From positions 62,001 to 126,000 of the forward strand of contig NZ_RHHM01000002.1 in assembly GCF_003846135.1 (NCBI RefSeq): a stretch of 64,000 nt of DNA. The letters are read 5' to 3'. Below the pieces are notes generated by a model, which made no database searches, was not told the origin of the DNA, and was given only the letters and a program-made list of their open reading frames with translations. Below are positions 1 through 8,796 of this stretch, piece by piece; position 1 is the first letter of the stretch, and each line of letters starts with the position of its first letter. The position numbers were made by a program, and so were the translations under genes. This DNA comes from Erwinia psidii (GTDB lineage: Bacteria; Pseudomonadota; Gammaproteobacteria; Enterobacterales; Enterobacteriaceae).

Positions 1-921
1 ATCGTCGTTCTTCGCCTTACGGTCGAGGGCCTCAATGATTCCACACAGACGCTGAATAACATGCTGGGCAGCGCGTGATAACTGGCGCGAAGGTGCCGTA
101 CACAGGGCCAGCGTCAGGGGGCGTAACAGGTTATTTTTCAGCGGCACAAAGCTCAGTTGCTCGCTTCGGACGTCCGCCATGACATCCAGCCAGCTCATGA
201 TGCAAATGCCTGCCCCCTGGATAACCAGATTGCGGATCAGGCTGATATCGTTGCAGGAGATGAAGTTTTCCGGGAACTGACCTGACCGCTGGTATAGCGA
301 GATAACCCGCTCATGAACCACCAGCGACGCCTGAGGAATAATATGCCGTTCTCTGTTGAGCTGCCCCAGCGTCAGGCTTTCCCTGGTACTGAGGGGATGC
401 CCGCTCGGCAGGATCACCCCCATCTCCAGTTCAGCAAATGCCAGTACCTCCAGTCCACTCACCGCGCCGGGATCGAGTATCAGTCCAAAATCAACCTCTG
501 AATCACGTATCATTCGGCAGATGGTTGAACTGTTCTCCACTGCCAGTTTTAACGTCAGCCATTCATTCTCACAGGCGACCATTGCCAGCTCCTCGGCAAC
601 CTTACCTTCTGTCAATGCCTGCACCAGACCGGCACTAACCTGACCCCGTTTCAGTCCCTGGATATCGTCAAAACGTTGCCTGGTGACGCTGAACTCCCGT
701 TGCCAGCGGACCAAATCGTAGTAAAGCAGCTCTCCGGCAGTGGTCATGCGCATCCCTTCCGGCAGACGTTCAAACAGCGCAATGGCAAAACTTTCTTCCG
801 CCTGCAAAATCTGCCGGTTAATGGCGGAGGCGGAAACATGCAGCTTTTCTGCAGCCTTACGCAAACTGCCAGAGCGCGCGACTTCAACAAAATAGGCAGC
901 AAAACGGGAAAACGGCGTCAT
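1..921 (-). CDS. LysR-family transcriptional regulator (3' end cut by window edge)
   Basis: Reading leftward from an ATG at 921, the frame stays open for 307 codons to base 1, so the C-terminus and stop lie outside the window. The N-terminus (MTPFSRFAAYFVEVARSGSL, then KAAEKLHVSASAINRQI) is the winged helix-turn-helix of LysR-type regulators, followed by a substrate-binding-like region containing LILDPGAVSGLEVLAFAEL and an ILPSGHPL segment typical of the family. It is divergent from the Rieske oxygenase gene at 1050, with about 130 bases between them, the usual arrangement for a LysR regulator and its target. The inducer is unknown. Family assignment is firm; the regulated pathway is inference from position. 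Confidence 0.9.
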   Translation of the reverse strand, partial: MTPFSRFAAYFVEVARSGSLRKAAEKLHVSASAINRQILQAEESFAIALFERLPEGMRMTTAGELLYYDLVRWQREFSVTRQRFDDIQGLKRGQVSAGLVQALTEGKVAEELAMVACENEWLTLKLAVENSSTICRMIRDSEVDFGLILDPGAVSGLEVLAFAELEMGVILPSGHPLSTRESLTLGQLNRERHIIPQASLVVHERVISLYQRSGQFPENFISCNDISLIRNLVIQGAGICIMSWLDVMADVRSEQLSFVPLKNNLLRPLTLALCTAPSRQLSRAAQHVIQRLCGIIEALDRKAKNDD

Positions 922-1049
922 AACGTACCTGTCTCTTTTTTTGCAACACATTAGTGAATTAATGATGATGGATTAGAACAGATTAAAGCATTAACAATAT
1001 CCCGACAAACATAAAGGCAAACGCCGTAAGTCAACGACAGGGCATTTTT

Positions 1050-2081
1050 ATGAACACCATCACTCCTCCCGCACACTGTACTTTTGAGCCTGACGACTGG
1101 TTGCGCCTTGCACAGCAATGGCATCCGGTGGCCCGTTCATCAGATATCAGCAATGCACCTGTAAAGGCGGTTCTGCTTGATGAGCAAATGGTGGTTTATC
1201 GCCTCAATGAAAACGTCGTGGTGGCGCGTGATGTTTGCCCCCATCGTGGCGTGCCATTAACGCTTGGCTTCCATGATGAAGAAGGCATTGTCTGTCCTTA
1301 TCACGGACTCCGCTTCGGTGAGGGAGGTAAATGTAACCGCATCCCGTCCAGTCCCGGACAGCCCATCCCCGCCAAACTTAATCTGACCACTTACCAGGTT
1401 GAAGAACGCTTCGGTCTGGTCTGGGTGTGCATGGCACCTAACGCGCAAAACCCTGCCGCTCTGCCGCGTATGCCTCACTGGACCGACAGCGGCTTTCAAC
1501 AAATCAACTGTCCCGGATTTGATGTTAATGGTTTTGCCGGACGCCAGGTTGAAGGGTTTCTTGATGTGGCCCATTTTGCCTGGATACATACGGAAACCTT
1601 TGCCGATGCCAATAATCAGGAAGTTCCTCCTTACAACCCGGTGGAAAAAGAATTTGGCTTCGAGGTCGACTACTGGAGCACGGTGGGGAACTATCCCGCC
1701 AGCGTTGAGCACCGTGCACCAGAGGGTTTCCAGTGGTTGCGCCATTTCGAAATGCACCTTCCCTTCACCGCCACCCTAACCATTCATTTTCCGGGTGATT
1801 CCCGCCTGGTGATCATGAACGCCGCATCGCCCGTATCAGCGAGGAAGACACGCATGTTCGCCCCCATTGCCCGCAATTTTGATCTGCACGTTCCCATAGA
1901 AGAGGTACATGCTTTCAATCAGCGCGTATTTGAAGAAGACCGTCTGATGGTAGAAACGCAGATGCCAGAGCGATTACCTCTGGACCTGACGCTTGAGGCC
2001 CATATCCCCGCCGACCGCAGTTCGATTGCCTATCGCAGAAGCCTGAAGCGTATGGGTTTTGGTGAATTTTTCCTGGTCTGA
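1050..2081 (+). CDS. Rieske [2Fe-2S] aromatic-ring oxygenase, terminal oxygenase subunit
   Basis: 343 residues. The N-terminal Rieske domain shows the paired ligands CPHRG (about residues 62-66) and CPYHG (about 82-86), which bind the [2Fe-2S] cluster. The middle part has FLDVAHFAWIHTETF, where the two His residues and a downstream Asp should hold the mononuclear iron. This layout is that of VanA-type O-demethylases and related single-component oxygenases. These take electrons from a partner reductase and hydroxylate or demethylate aromatic or related substrates in the cytoplasm. The reductase is encoded immediately downstream (2093). The substrate cannot be read from the sequence; vanillate-like compounds are only one possibility. 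Likely controlled by the divergent LysR gene. Confidence 0.88.
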   Translation: MNTITPPAHCTFEPDDWLRLAQQWHPVARSSDISNAPVKAVLLDEQMVVYRLNENVVVARDVCPHRGVPLTLGFHDEEGIVCPYHGLRFGEGGKCNRIPSSPGQPIPAKLNLTTYQVEERFGLVWVCMAPNAQNPAALPRMPHWTDSGFQQINCPGFDVNGFAGRQVEGFLDVAHFAWIHTETFADANNQEVPPYNPVEKEFGFEVDYWSTVGNYPASVEHRAPEGFQWLRHFEMHLPFTATLTIHFPGDSRLVIMNAASPVSARKTRMFAPIARNFDLHVPIEEVHAFNQRVFEEDRLMVETQMPERLPLDLTLEAHIPADRSSIAYRRSLKRMGFGEFFLV

Positions 2082-2092
2082 AGGAGATGACG

Positions 2093-3061
2093 ATGACTAC
2101 GCTGTTAAACGTGGTGGTTGATGGTATCTGGCGTCAGGGTCGTCACAACCTGGCGATTAATCTGGTGGCGGAAAACGGACAAGCGTTGCCGGAGTGGCAA
2201 CCCGGAGCGCACATCGATCTCCATTTACCGGATAACAGGGTGCGGCAATATTCACTGACCGGTCGGGGTAACACATCCCACCAGTATCAAATCTGTGTCG
2301 CCCATGATAAGCAATCGCGTGGCGGTTCACGCTGGATACATGAAGTATTACGTCCGGGTCACACCCTTAACATTTCTGCCCCACGAAATCTGTTTCAGCT
2401 GAAGCGCGCCGATAAAGTTGTTCTGCTCGCGGCCGGAATTGGTATCACGCCTTTATATGCCATGGCCGAAGCACTGGAAGCCAGCGGCGTCCCGTTTGTT
2501 TTGCATTACTATATTAAACATCATGACGATGCCGCTTTTCTTCAGCCCCTTTCCAGAGTGCTGCAACACGGCATTTGCAAAATCTGGTCCAGCAGCGAAG
2601 GGCAAAGCCCACGCACGCACATTGCCGATGAGTTGAAAAGCCCGTCAGAACAGAATCACCTCTATTTGTGCGGCCCGGAAGGATTTATGTCACAAATGAC
2701 AGAAACAGCCTGTCGCGCTGGCTGGCTGGCCGAAAATATTCACACCGAAGCCTTCAAACCTCCGGCTGTGGCAGAGGGACTTAGCGACAATAACAGCTTC
2801 ACCGTCACCCTGGCGTCCACTGGCCAACAGTGGATCGTTCCGGCAGAAAAATCGATTGCCCATGTACTGAAAGAAAACGGGGTGGATGTGCCTCTTTCCT
2901 GTGAGATGGGCATGTGTGGTGCCTGTCTGACCGGCGTTAAGCAGGGGATGGTGGATCATCGTGATACCGTACAGTCGGATCGCGAAAAAAATGCAGAGCA
3001 GCAACAGATTGCCCTGTGCTGCTCGCGAAGTCTGTCAGCAAATCTGGTGATTGATCTGTGA
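2093..3061 (+). CDS. VanB/PDR-type ferredoxin reductase partner of the Rieske oxygenase
   Basis: About 322 residues. Order: FMN/flavin-binding reductase barrel (RQYSLTGRG near residue 60), NAD-binding domain (AAGIGITPLYAM near 115 and LYLCGPEGFM near 195), then a C-terminal plant-type [2Fe-2S] ferredoxin domain with CEMGMCGACLTG and a later Cys. This is the phthalate dioxygenase reductase/VanB layout, which passes electrons from NAD(P)H through flavin and iron-sulfur to the oxygenase encoded 11 bases upstream. An AAGGAG ribosome site lies at 2081-2086. The ATG at 2087 abuts it with no spacing, so the ATG at 2093 is the better start. The two genes are surely one operon. Confidence 0.88.
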   Translation: MTTLLNVVVDGIWRQGRHNLAINLVAENGQALPEWQPGAHIDLHLPDNRVRQYSLTGRGNTSHQYQICVAHDKQSRGGSRWIHEVLRPGHTLNISAPRNLFQLKRADKVVLLAAGIGITPLYAMAEALEASGVPFVLHYYIKHHDDAAFLQPLSRVLQHGICKIWSSSEGQSPRTHIADELKSPSEQNHLYLCGPEGFMSQMTETACRAGWLAENIHTEAFKPPAVAEGLSDNNSFTVTLASTGQQWIVPAEKSIAHVLKENGVDVPLSCEMGMCGACLTGVKQGMVDHRDTVQSDREKNAEQQQIALCCSRSLSANLVIDL

Positions 3062-3065
3062 GATA

Positions 3066-3572
3066 TCAGCGCCCAATAGGCTGATAGCCCTGCCACTCCG
3101 GCGTAAAGGGGGTGCCGTTTTCACAAGGAGTAAGGTGGACATACAGTCCCCCCACCTTCTCCAGTAGCAGGCAGTCATCCACCTCTTTGAGATTATCTTT
3201 GTGCTGTTGCTGCGCACCGTTCAACAGGCTGGCCAGGCCACGTGCTTTCGCTTCCTTCGCATCCTTTGCCACAAAGAAATCGAAGGCGTGTAATTCTGCC
3301 AGACTTGATGGATGATAGGCACCCGCGTTGACAAACCAGAGTCGCCTGTCGGTGTGGTCTGGCGCTACGTCGCAAAGGCTGATGTTGAAACCATCAGCCC
3401 AGGTCAGTCTGGCGTAACCATCAATATGCAGCTTGTCCGCATCGCCAAACCAGGCTTCACGAAGCGCCGGCCAGGCATCTTCTGGTTTCCTGGCAGCGAC
3501 AAACTGAATGTCGTGAACTTCAATATTCGATTTCCCGGCGTTGCCACCGAGGTAAAAAATATACAAATGCAT
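3066..3572 (-). CDS. DUF1543-like conserved protein
   Basis: 168 residues from the ATG at 3572, which has AGGAAG a few bases upstream; an upstream start at 3605 lacks this. The beginning MHLYIFYLGGNAGKSNIEVH and the FDFFVAKD and WFGDADKLHIDGY segments resemble the uncharacterised DUF1543 family of small cytoplasmic proteins, which often carries an LGG...N...HD..F pattern. No catalytic motif or membrane segment is visible. It converges on the reductase gene (4 bases apart) and lies just downstream of the LysE-type exporter gene on the same strand, so it may share that transcript. Function unknown. Confidence 0.75.
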   Translation of the reverse strand: MHLYIFYLGGNAGKSNIEVHDIQFVAARKPEDAWPALREAWFGDADKLHIDGYARLTWADGFNISLCDVAPDHTDRRLWFVNAGAYHPSSLAELHAFDFFVAKDAKEAKARGLASLLNGAQQQHKDNLKEVDDCLLLEKVGGLYVHLTPCENGTPFTPEWQGYQPIGR

Positions 3573-3585
3573 GTCCACTTCCTGT

Positions 3586-4227
3586 TCAGAGGGGGCCTTT
3601 CGCAATAATCTCAGCTATTGCCAGCACATTATATATTACCCCACCCAGCGCAATACCCAGTAAAACCAGGGAAGAGATCAGTTCAATCGTTTTGCCATAA
3701 CGGGAAGGCATCCAGCGTTTCACCGTAAGAATGTACAACGTGAGGATGGCAAAATCGAAGAAAATCCAGACCACACACAGCGTCATAATACTGGTGCTGA
3801 AGTCACGCGTTACCGCGATGAACTGCGGAAAGAAAGCGATGAAGAACAGAATGTCTTTAGGATTGGCAATCCCGGTCATAAAGCCTTTCAGGAAGCCACC
3901 GCGATGACTTGCCGGCACCTTCATCCCTGCGTCGCCTTTACCCGGCGCTGGCAACAAGCTCTGAAGCGCGGCATGGCCGATATAGAGTGACCCGGCAACG
4001 CCCGTCAGGTAGAGCCACAGTGGCGAAAGCGAGACCACCCCTTTCAGCGTTAGCGTAGCCAGTGCAATCAATACCAGCGATGCGCCATTGGTGCCGACCG
4101 CCGTAGCAAAAGCGCTACGGTATCCGTAGCGGGCTGCGGTTCCCGTAATCAGGGCAACCACCGGTCCCGGCGTCAGCAGTAACATCATCACCGAAAGTAT
4201 ATATGCGCCCAAAAGAGTCAGATTCAT
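3586..4227 (-). CDS. LysE/RhtB-family amino-acid exporter
   Basis: 213 residues with about six hydrophobic segments. The N-terminus has LLLTPGPVVALITGTAARYG, the TPGP-containing signature of LysE/RhtB translocators, and the middle has the family's GFMTGIANPKDILFFIAFFP. Members export amino acids or small metabolites across the inner membrane using the proton gradient. Its ATG overlaps the stop of the upstream YqcI/YcgG gene by four bases (4224-4227), so the two are translationally coupled and presumably act on the same compound. The exported molecule is unknown. Confidence 0.9.
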   Translation of the reverse strand: MNLTLLGAYILSVMMLLLTPGPVVALITGTAARYGYRSAFATAVGTNGASLVLIALATLTLKGVVSLSPLWLYLTGVAGSLYIGHAALQSLLPAPGKGDAGMKVPASHRGGFLKGFMTGIANPKDILFFIAFFPQFIAVTRDFSTSIMTLCVVWIFFDFAILTLYILTVKRWMPSRYGKTIELISSLVLLGIALGGVIYNVLAIAEIIAKGPL

Positions 4228-5009
4228 CGCGATTTTTTTTCCTTATGTATGTGGAGTGGGCAGCCTGAAAAACTGGCCGAACCGGGTTCATTCAACTGAT
4301 ACTGTTTCCATTCGAGGCTGTCTTTATCGCCATAAAAACCCAGCTCGGCGGGAACATGGCCATGATTGTAATCACTGACTCTTGCGCGGATTTTCTCACG
4401 GATCCTGATACCTTTCGGATCGCGCTGGCTGGCAAGAATGTCGAAATGGGGTCGGGGATTAATGACAAACACCACTCTTTTGCCCAGATTACGACTGCGT
4501 AAACGAATGTGACCTGGGCAACTGATATTGATAAACAATTCAGTGCCGCCAAAACAAAACGACCAGGCGCTGTCACCGGGCGAACCGGGAATATGCTCCG
4601 GCCAGGGGTGAGGATCGTGGTCATGCAACATCTGTAGCTGCTGCCATGCAAACCGATGGGCCTGGGCCAGAGAGGAAAATTCGCTTTGCTCAAAAATCAC
4701 GATCAGTGGGCTGTAGAGGCGCTCCTCTTCCGGCAAGCTCTGAGTACGCCGGACGAACAGATCCATCACCGAAAGCATCTCACTGGTGGTTTGCTGCTGG
4801 CTGATAAAGCCAAACAGGAGCGATTCCGATTTCCATGCGTGACGGGCGAAAAGACAGGGAAAATGGCGTTCTTCCAGCCTGGCGGCAATATCGCTAAAGC
4901 CATCAAGCTTCCAGCCATAACGCACGGCCGGGTGGGCTGTGTCTCTGTGTAACATCATCAAATCGGACTGCCTGAGTATTATCCCGTTACTGAGTAACCT
5001 GTCTCCCAT
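4224..5009 (-). CDS. YqcI/YcgG-family protein (GntA-type heme N-hydroxylase relative)
   Basis: 261 residues. HFPCLFARHAWKSESLLFGF near residue 50 and INISCPGH...RSRNLGKRVVFVINPRPHFD near residues 155-185 are the conserved blocks of the YqcI/YcgG family. One characterised member, GntA of guanitoxin biosynthesis, is a heme-dependent N-hydroxylase acting on a guanidine-containing amino acid. Whether this protein has that activity is inference. Coupling to a LysE exporter and a divergent LysR regulator supports a small system that modifies and exports, or detoxifies, an amino-acid-like compound. ATG at 5009 is used, though nearby internal Met codons around 4955-4958 could also start it. Confidence 0.75.
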   Translation of the reverse strand: MGDRLLSNGIILRQSDLMMLHRDTAHPAVRYGWKLDGFSDIAARLEERHFPCLFARHAWKSESLLFGFISQQQTTSEMLSVMDLFVRRTQSLPEEERLYSPLIVIFEQSEFSSLAQAHRFAWQQLQMLHDHDPHPWPEHIPGSPGDSAWSFCFGGTELFINISCPGHIRLRSRNLGKRVVFVINPRPHFDILASQRDPKGIRIREKIRARVSDYNHGHVPAELGFYGDKDSLEWKQYQLNEPGSASFSGCPLHIHKEKKSR

Positions 5010-5094
5010 CTCGTTTCTCTTTTAAAGCCTGATTGCCGCACGGGATTATTCATTTACGGACAGGTATTGAAAAACGGATAAAACTCGCGCTTAA

Positions 5095-5111
5095 TGTGAT
5101 TAAAAATCACA
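5095..5111. promoter_or_regulatory. Perfect inverted repeat just before the LysR gene
   Basis: TGTGATT and AATCACA, separated by AAA, form a perfect 7+7 palindrome ending one base before the ATG at 5112 and lying between the divergent YqcI/YcgG and LysR genes. The half-sites look CRP-like, but the spacing between TGTGA and TCACA is seven, not six. It could be the LysR protein's own operator. Confidence 0.45.
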
Positions 5112-6029
5112 ATGAGAAAAATAATGTCACTTCCACCACTCTATGCATTGCGAGCTTTTGAAGCTGCGGCCAGACTTGGCTCATTCAGTAAAGCAGGAGA
5201 TTTACTCAACGTTACACCTGGCGCTATCAGCCGGCATATTCGTACGCTGGAAGCCTGGTTTGACTGCGAACTTTTCCGACGAAACGGCCCGCGCATTATC
5301 GTCACCGATGCCGGTCGCGTATTGGCGAATCAACTCACCGAAGGTTTTTTTTGTATAGAACGGGCCTGCTTTGCATTTCGCAGTAATAACCATAATCTGC
5401 GTCTCAAAGCGCCATCCACGCTGACCATGCGCTGGCTGCTGGATGTGCTGAATGCTTTTCGTGAAAACAACCCAACGCCGCATATTGAAATCACCAGCGT
5501 CTGGATGGACACCGATGTGGTGGACTTCAGCTTTGAGCCTTACGATTGTGCCATTCTGTTGGGAAACGGTAACTTCGGCGAAACAGCAGCAAGCAGCCTG
5601 CTGTTTGATGAATGGCTCATTCCGGTTTGCACACCGAAGCTCAAAACTGCCGCACAGACCAACCTGGCGGAATGTGAGCTGATCCATCCTTCACCTGACC
5701 GGCGTGACTGGCGAAGATGGCTGAAAAAAACCGCCAAATATCCGGGACTTAACCTCTCAGGGGGGAAAGTCTTTGACACCCTTGAACAGGGGAATCTTGC
5801 GGCTATCAGTGGCCATGGTATTTCTGTCGGGGACCTGCTGCTCAGTCTGGAAGCAATCAACAGCGGGCTGCTTTCCCTTCCCTTCGAAGAGGCCGTTGCC
5901 ACAGGCGACGGTTACTATCTGGTCTGGCCGGTAAACTCACCACGGCTAAGAAATATTGAGCTGCTTTTTGACTGGCTTAAAAAATCGGTGCCTTTATTAC
6001 CGCAAAAAGGGATCCTTTATAAGGACTGA
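5112..6029 (+). CDS. LysR-family regulator, GcvA-like
   Basis: 305 residues. LPPLYALRAFEAAARLGSFS, then GAISRHIRTLE, forms the N-terminal helix-turn-helix; LPPLxALRxFEAAAR is typical of the GcvA subgroup of LysR regulators. The effector domain includes TMRWLLDVLNAF and FDEWLIPVCTPKL. It is divergent from the YqcI/YcgG-LysE pair, 102 bases away, and probably controls it. Start choice is uncertain: the ATG at 5112 lacks a clear ribosome site and ATG at 5124 (MSLPPLY) is a good alternative. Confidence 0.9.
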   Translation: MRKIMSLPPLYALRAFEAAARLGSFSKAGDLLNVTPGAISRHIRTLEAWFDCELFRRNGPRIIVTDAGRVLANQLTEGFFCIERACFAFRSNNHNLRLKAPSTLTMRWLLDVLNAFRENNPTPHIEITSVWMDTDVVDFSFEPYDCAILLGNGNFGETAASSLLFDEWLIPVCTPKLKTAAQTNLAECELIHPSPDRRDWRRWLKKTAKYPGLNLSGGKVFDTLEQGNLAAISGHGISVGDLLLSLEAINSGLLSLPFEEAVATGDGYYLVWPVNSPRLRNIELLFDWLKKSVPLLPQKGILYKD

Positions 6030-6211
6030 TTTGCAGGAAAACCGCTCCACTCAGGTCGGAATGCCCTGAAGAGGCGGTTTTTCGGGAGCCGCCTTTCCTC
6101 CCTCCTCCGGGTATACCGCCGTTTTACTGCGCACAACCGTATGAACAGTCTGAACTTATCCTCTTTCCTTCACCATTCTTGACTTAAATCATCGCAGCCA
6201 CCGGACGCTTT

Positions 6212-6231
6212 GATAAATGATAATGATTATC
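6212..6231 (+). promoter_or_regulatory. Fur box upstream of hutW
   Basis: GATAAATGATAATGATTATC lies 43 bases before the hutW start. By eye its last 19 bases match the 19-base Fur consensus at about 15 positions. The downstream genes handle heme, so iron-dependent repression by Fur is expected. Confidence 0.75.
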
Positions 6232-6274
6232 TTTTAAAGCGTTCTATTCTACGCCTGCCTCATGGAAAAGGACT

Positions 6275-7618
6275 ATGCCGATAGATTTAACCCCCTGGTT
6301 TGCACAGGCTGGCGTTCAGGCCTTTGCTGCACGTCGCGCGGCAATGCCGTGGCGTAACACCACACCACTACCCGCTGAAGCCGTTCAACCTGCCTGGCAA
6401 AAACTGTTACAACAACCCTCACCACCGCGTAAACGGCTGGTCTATCTTCACGTACCGTTCTGCGATACACGCTGTACTTTTTGCGGCTTTTATCAAAATA
6501 AGTTTCAACCTGATGAGGCTGAAAAATACGTCCGCTACCTGCTTCGGGAAATCGACATGGAGGCAGACAGCACGTTACATCAGTCCGCACCGATACATGC
6601 TGTGTATTTTGGCGGTGGTACTCCAACGTCACTTTCGGCACAGAGCCTGCACCACATCATCAGCCGACTGCGCACCAGACTGCCCCTGGCCCCGGATTGT
6701 GAAATTACCATTGAAGGACGCATACTTAACTTCGACGATGAGCGCATTGATGCCTGCCTTGATGCCGGTGCCAATCGTTTTTCCATCGGTATCCAGACGT
6801 TTGACAGCCGTATTCGTAAGCGAATGGCACGCACCTCTGATCGTCAGCAATCGGTGAGTTTTCTTGAGAAACTCTGTCGCCGCGACCGGGCTGCGATCGT
6901 GTGCGATCTGATGTTCGGCCTGCCCGGCCAGACAGCAGAAAGCTGGCAACAGGATCTTGAAACGGTCAGGGATATCGGCCTGGATGGTGTGGATCTCTAT
7001 GCCCTGAACCTGCTACCCAGCACGCCGCTGGCAAAAGCTGTCGAAAACCAACGCACCGCACTACCGGATGTCAGCGAACGCCGCGAGCTTTATCTTCAGG
7101 GGGCTGCGTTACTGGCCGACTACGGCTGGCGACAGTTAAGCAACAGCCACTGGGCCAGAACCACCAGAGAGCGCAACATGTATAATCTGCTGATCAAGCA
7201 GGGTGCCGACTGCCTGGCGCTGGGTGCCGGCGCGGGAGGGAACCTGAAAGGTCAGGCGTATATGATGCATCGCCAGTTGGACAGCTACTACCGCATGCTG
7301 GACAGTGGTCATAAGCCTATCGGTATGATGACCTCCGAAGCACAGCAGCCACAATGGTGGCGGCACGCATTGCAGGGAGGAATTGAAGCCGGGCGTCTGG
7401 ACCTGACCGCACTCACCCCGGAGGCAAATCAACTCCAGCCCCTGATCGATCAGTGGTATCAGTCAGGACTGCTCACGAACAATACGCTGTGCCTGCGCCT
7501 CACCGACAGTGGCCGTTTCTGGGCCAATAATCTGATGCAGTCACTGGCAGAAATCCTTATGCAGCTCACCGCAACCCCATCCGAAAAAGGAAGTCACTAT
7601 GCAACCCACCCTCTCTGA
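6275..7618 (+). CDS. hutW: Anaerobic heme-degrading radical SAM methyltransferase HutW/ChuW
   Basis: 447 residues, related to coproporphyrinogen III dehydrogenase (HemN). CDTRCTFCGF at residues 63-72 supplies the CxxxCxxC ligands of the radical-SAM [4Fe-4S] cluster, and VYFGGGTPTSL is the SAM-binding GGGTP motif. ChuW-type enzymes open the heme ring without oxygen, releasing iron and forming a linear tetrapyrrole. The next two genes, a HutX-type heme carrier and a ChuY-type reductase, complete the known gene set, which makes this reading far better than HemN. The reading frame overlaps hutX by 20 bases. A Fur box precedes it. No heme receptor or ABC transporter gene lies next to it in this window. 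Confidence 0.93.
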   Translation: MPIDLTPWFAQAGVQAFAARRAAMPWRNTTPLPAEAVQPAWQKLLQQPSPPRKRLVYLHVPFCDTRCTFCGFYQNKFQPDEAEKYVRYLLREIDMEADSTLHQSAPIHAVYFGGGTPTSLSAQSLHHIISRLRTRLPLAPDCEITIEGRILNFDDERIDACLDAGANRFSIGIQTFDSRIRKRMARTSDRQQSVSFLEKLCRRDRAAIVCDLMFGLPGQTAESWQQDLETVRDIGLDGVDLYALNLLPSTPLAKAVENQRTALPDVSERRELYLQGAALLADYGWRQLSNSHWARTTRERNMYNLLIKQGADCLALGAGAGGNLKGQAYMMHRQLDSYYRMLDSGHKPIGMMTSEAQQPQWWRHALQGGIEAGRLDLTALTPEANQLQPLIDQWYQSGLLTNNTLCLRLTDSGRFWANNLMQSLAEILMQLTATPSEKGSHYATHPL

Positions 7619-8093
7619 ATTTATGCAAACCAGCCCGGACATCATGCTGGAAGAGATTGCCCGGCGCTATGACGTCAGCCTGCAAATGGTCATTGAAGCG
7701 CTACCGGCGAAAACCCTGATTGACGGTAAGCATTTTGATGCCGTCTGGGACAGCGTTACCCGCTGGGGAGAAGTGACAACCCTGGTGAATAACCAGGATA
7801 TCATTCTGGAGTTCCACGGAGACCTCCCTCCGGGACGTTACGGCCACGGCTATTTTAACCTGCATGGAAAACAAGGGCTGAGCGGCCATATTCGCGCCAA
7901 CCACTGCCAGCGAATCGCTTTTGTTGAGCGTCCTTTTATGGGAATGGCAACCGCGTCAGTCATCTTCCTCAACGCGACCGGAGAGGCTATGCTGAAAGTC
8001 TTTGTCGGTCGTGACAGCCATCGTCAGCTGCTGACCGATCAGCTCACGGCTTTCCGCCAGCTGGCGGAAAGCCTGCAACAGGGAGAAAACTAA
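7599..8093 (+). CDS. hutX: Heme-utilisation carrier HutX/ChuX
   Basis: 164 residues, the usual length of the HutX/ChuX family of cytoplasmic heme-binding proteins. The N-terminal helix region has MLEEIARRYDVSLQMVIEALP, and the C-terminal half has FHGDLPPGRYGHGYFNLHG and IAFVERPFMGMATASVIFLN, both conserved family blocks. Members bind heme and hand it to the breakdown enzyme or store it. It starts inside the end of hutW and its stop codon overlaps the chuY start (TAATG), so the three genes are translated together. Confidence 0.93.
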   Translation: MQPTLSEFMQTSPDIMLEEIARRYDVSLQMVIEALPAKTLIDGKHFDAVWDSVTRWGEVTTLVNNQDIILEFHGDLPPGRYGHGYFNLHGKQGLSGHIRANHCQRIAFVERPFMGMATASVIFLNATGEAMLKVFVGRDSHRQLLTDQLTAFRQLAESLQQGEN

Positions 8094-8716
8094 TGGCAAC
8101 GTGGCTTATTCTGGGCGCTGCCCGTGGCACTGGCGCCGAACTGGTGAACTACGCGGTTGCCCATCAACAGCCGGTGGTGGTGTTGGTGCGTAAGCAGGAG
8201 GATGCAGAGAGACTGGCTGCCTGTAACCATGTGCAGGCTTTTGTCGGGGATGCCTGCGATGTCAGAAGCGTGATACAGGCCTGCGAAGCCGCCGGCCCGG
8301 ATGCCGTTATTATTTCCACTTTAGGCGGTGGCGGTCAGGATTACACCGCTCACCGTAATGTCATTGACTGTGCAGAACTGACAGGAATAACCCGGATGCT
8401 GATGGTCACCTCGCTTGGCTGCGGTGACAGCTGGCCAACACTGTCTGAGCGGGCCAAACGCGCCTTTGGCCAGGCGGTCAGGGAAAAATCGCTGGCGGAA
8501 AGTTGGCTGCAAACCAGTCGCCTGGCATGGACTATTATCCGCCCCGGCGGTTTGTTAAATGGCGAGGCCACCGGCAAAGGCCAGCTGAGGCAAAACGCAG
8601 AAGTTCACGGCCTGATACGCCGTGCAGATGTGGCGTTGGCCATTGTGGCGCTGGTGGCACAACCGCTGAATAACCAGATCTACAGTCTGGTTGAACCTGG
8701 ATTAACCGCCGGATAA
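8093..8716 (+). CDS. chuY: ChuY-type NAD(P)-binding reductase (anaerobilin reductase)
   Basis: 207 residues, an atypical short-chain dehydrogenase with a Rossmann start WLILGAARGTGAELVNYAVA and a later TIIRPGGLLNG. In the ChuW/ChuX/ChuY pathway this protein reduces the tetrapyrrole product that ChuW makes. Start overlaps the hutX stop by one base, so translation is coupled. A hairpin with the yajQ terminator follows at 8770. Confidence 0.88.
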   Translation: MATWLILGAARGTGAELVNYAVAHQQPVVVLVRKQEDAERLAACNHVQAFVGDACDVRSVIQACEAAGPDAVIISTLGGGGQDYTAHRNVIDCAELTGITRMLMVTSLGCGDSWPTLSERAKRAFGQAVREKSLAESWLQTSRLAWTIIRPGGLLNGEATGKGQLRQNAEVHGLIRRADVALAIVALVAQPLNNQIYSLVEPGLTAG

Positions 8717-8762
8717 CGCCCGCAATCCGGGAAGCAATAATAGCGTCAGGTGCTAAGGTTGC

Positions 8763-8791
8763 AAAAAAACAGGGCGAAAACACTCGCCCTG
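8763..8791 (-). terminator. Rho-independent terminator of yajQ (shared convergent region with chuY)
   Basis: CAGGGCGA (8770-8777) pairs with TCGCCCTG (8784-8791). On the minus strand the stem is followed by seven T residues (the A run at 8763-8769), making a textbook terminator for yajQ. Confidence 0.85.
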
Positions 8792-8796
8792 TCTGA

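Noticed and set aside
5095..5111. CRP binding site before the LysR gene
   Set aside because: The TGTGA and TCACA halves are seven bases apart rather than six; kept only as an unassigned palindrome.
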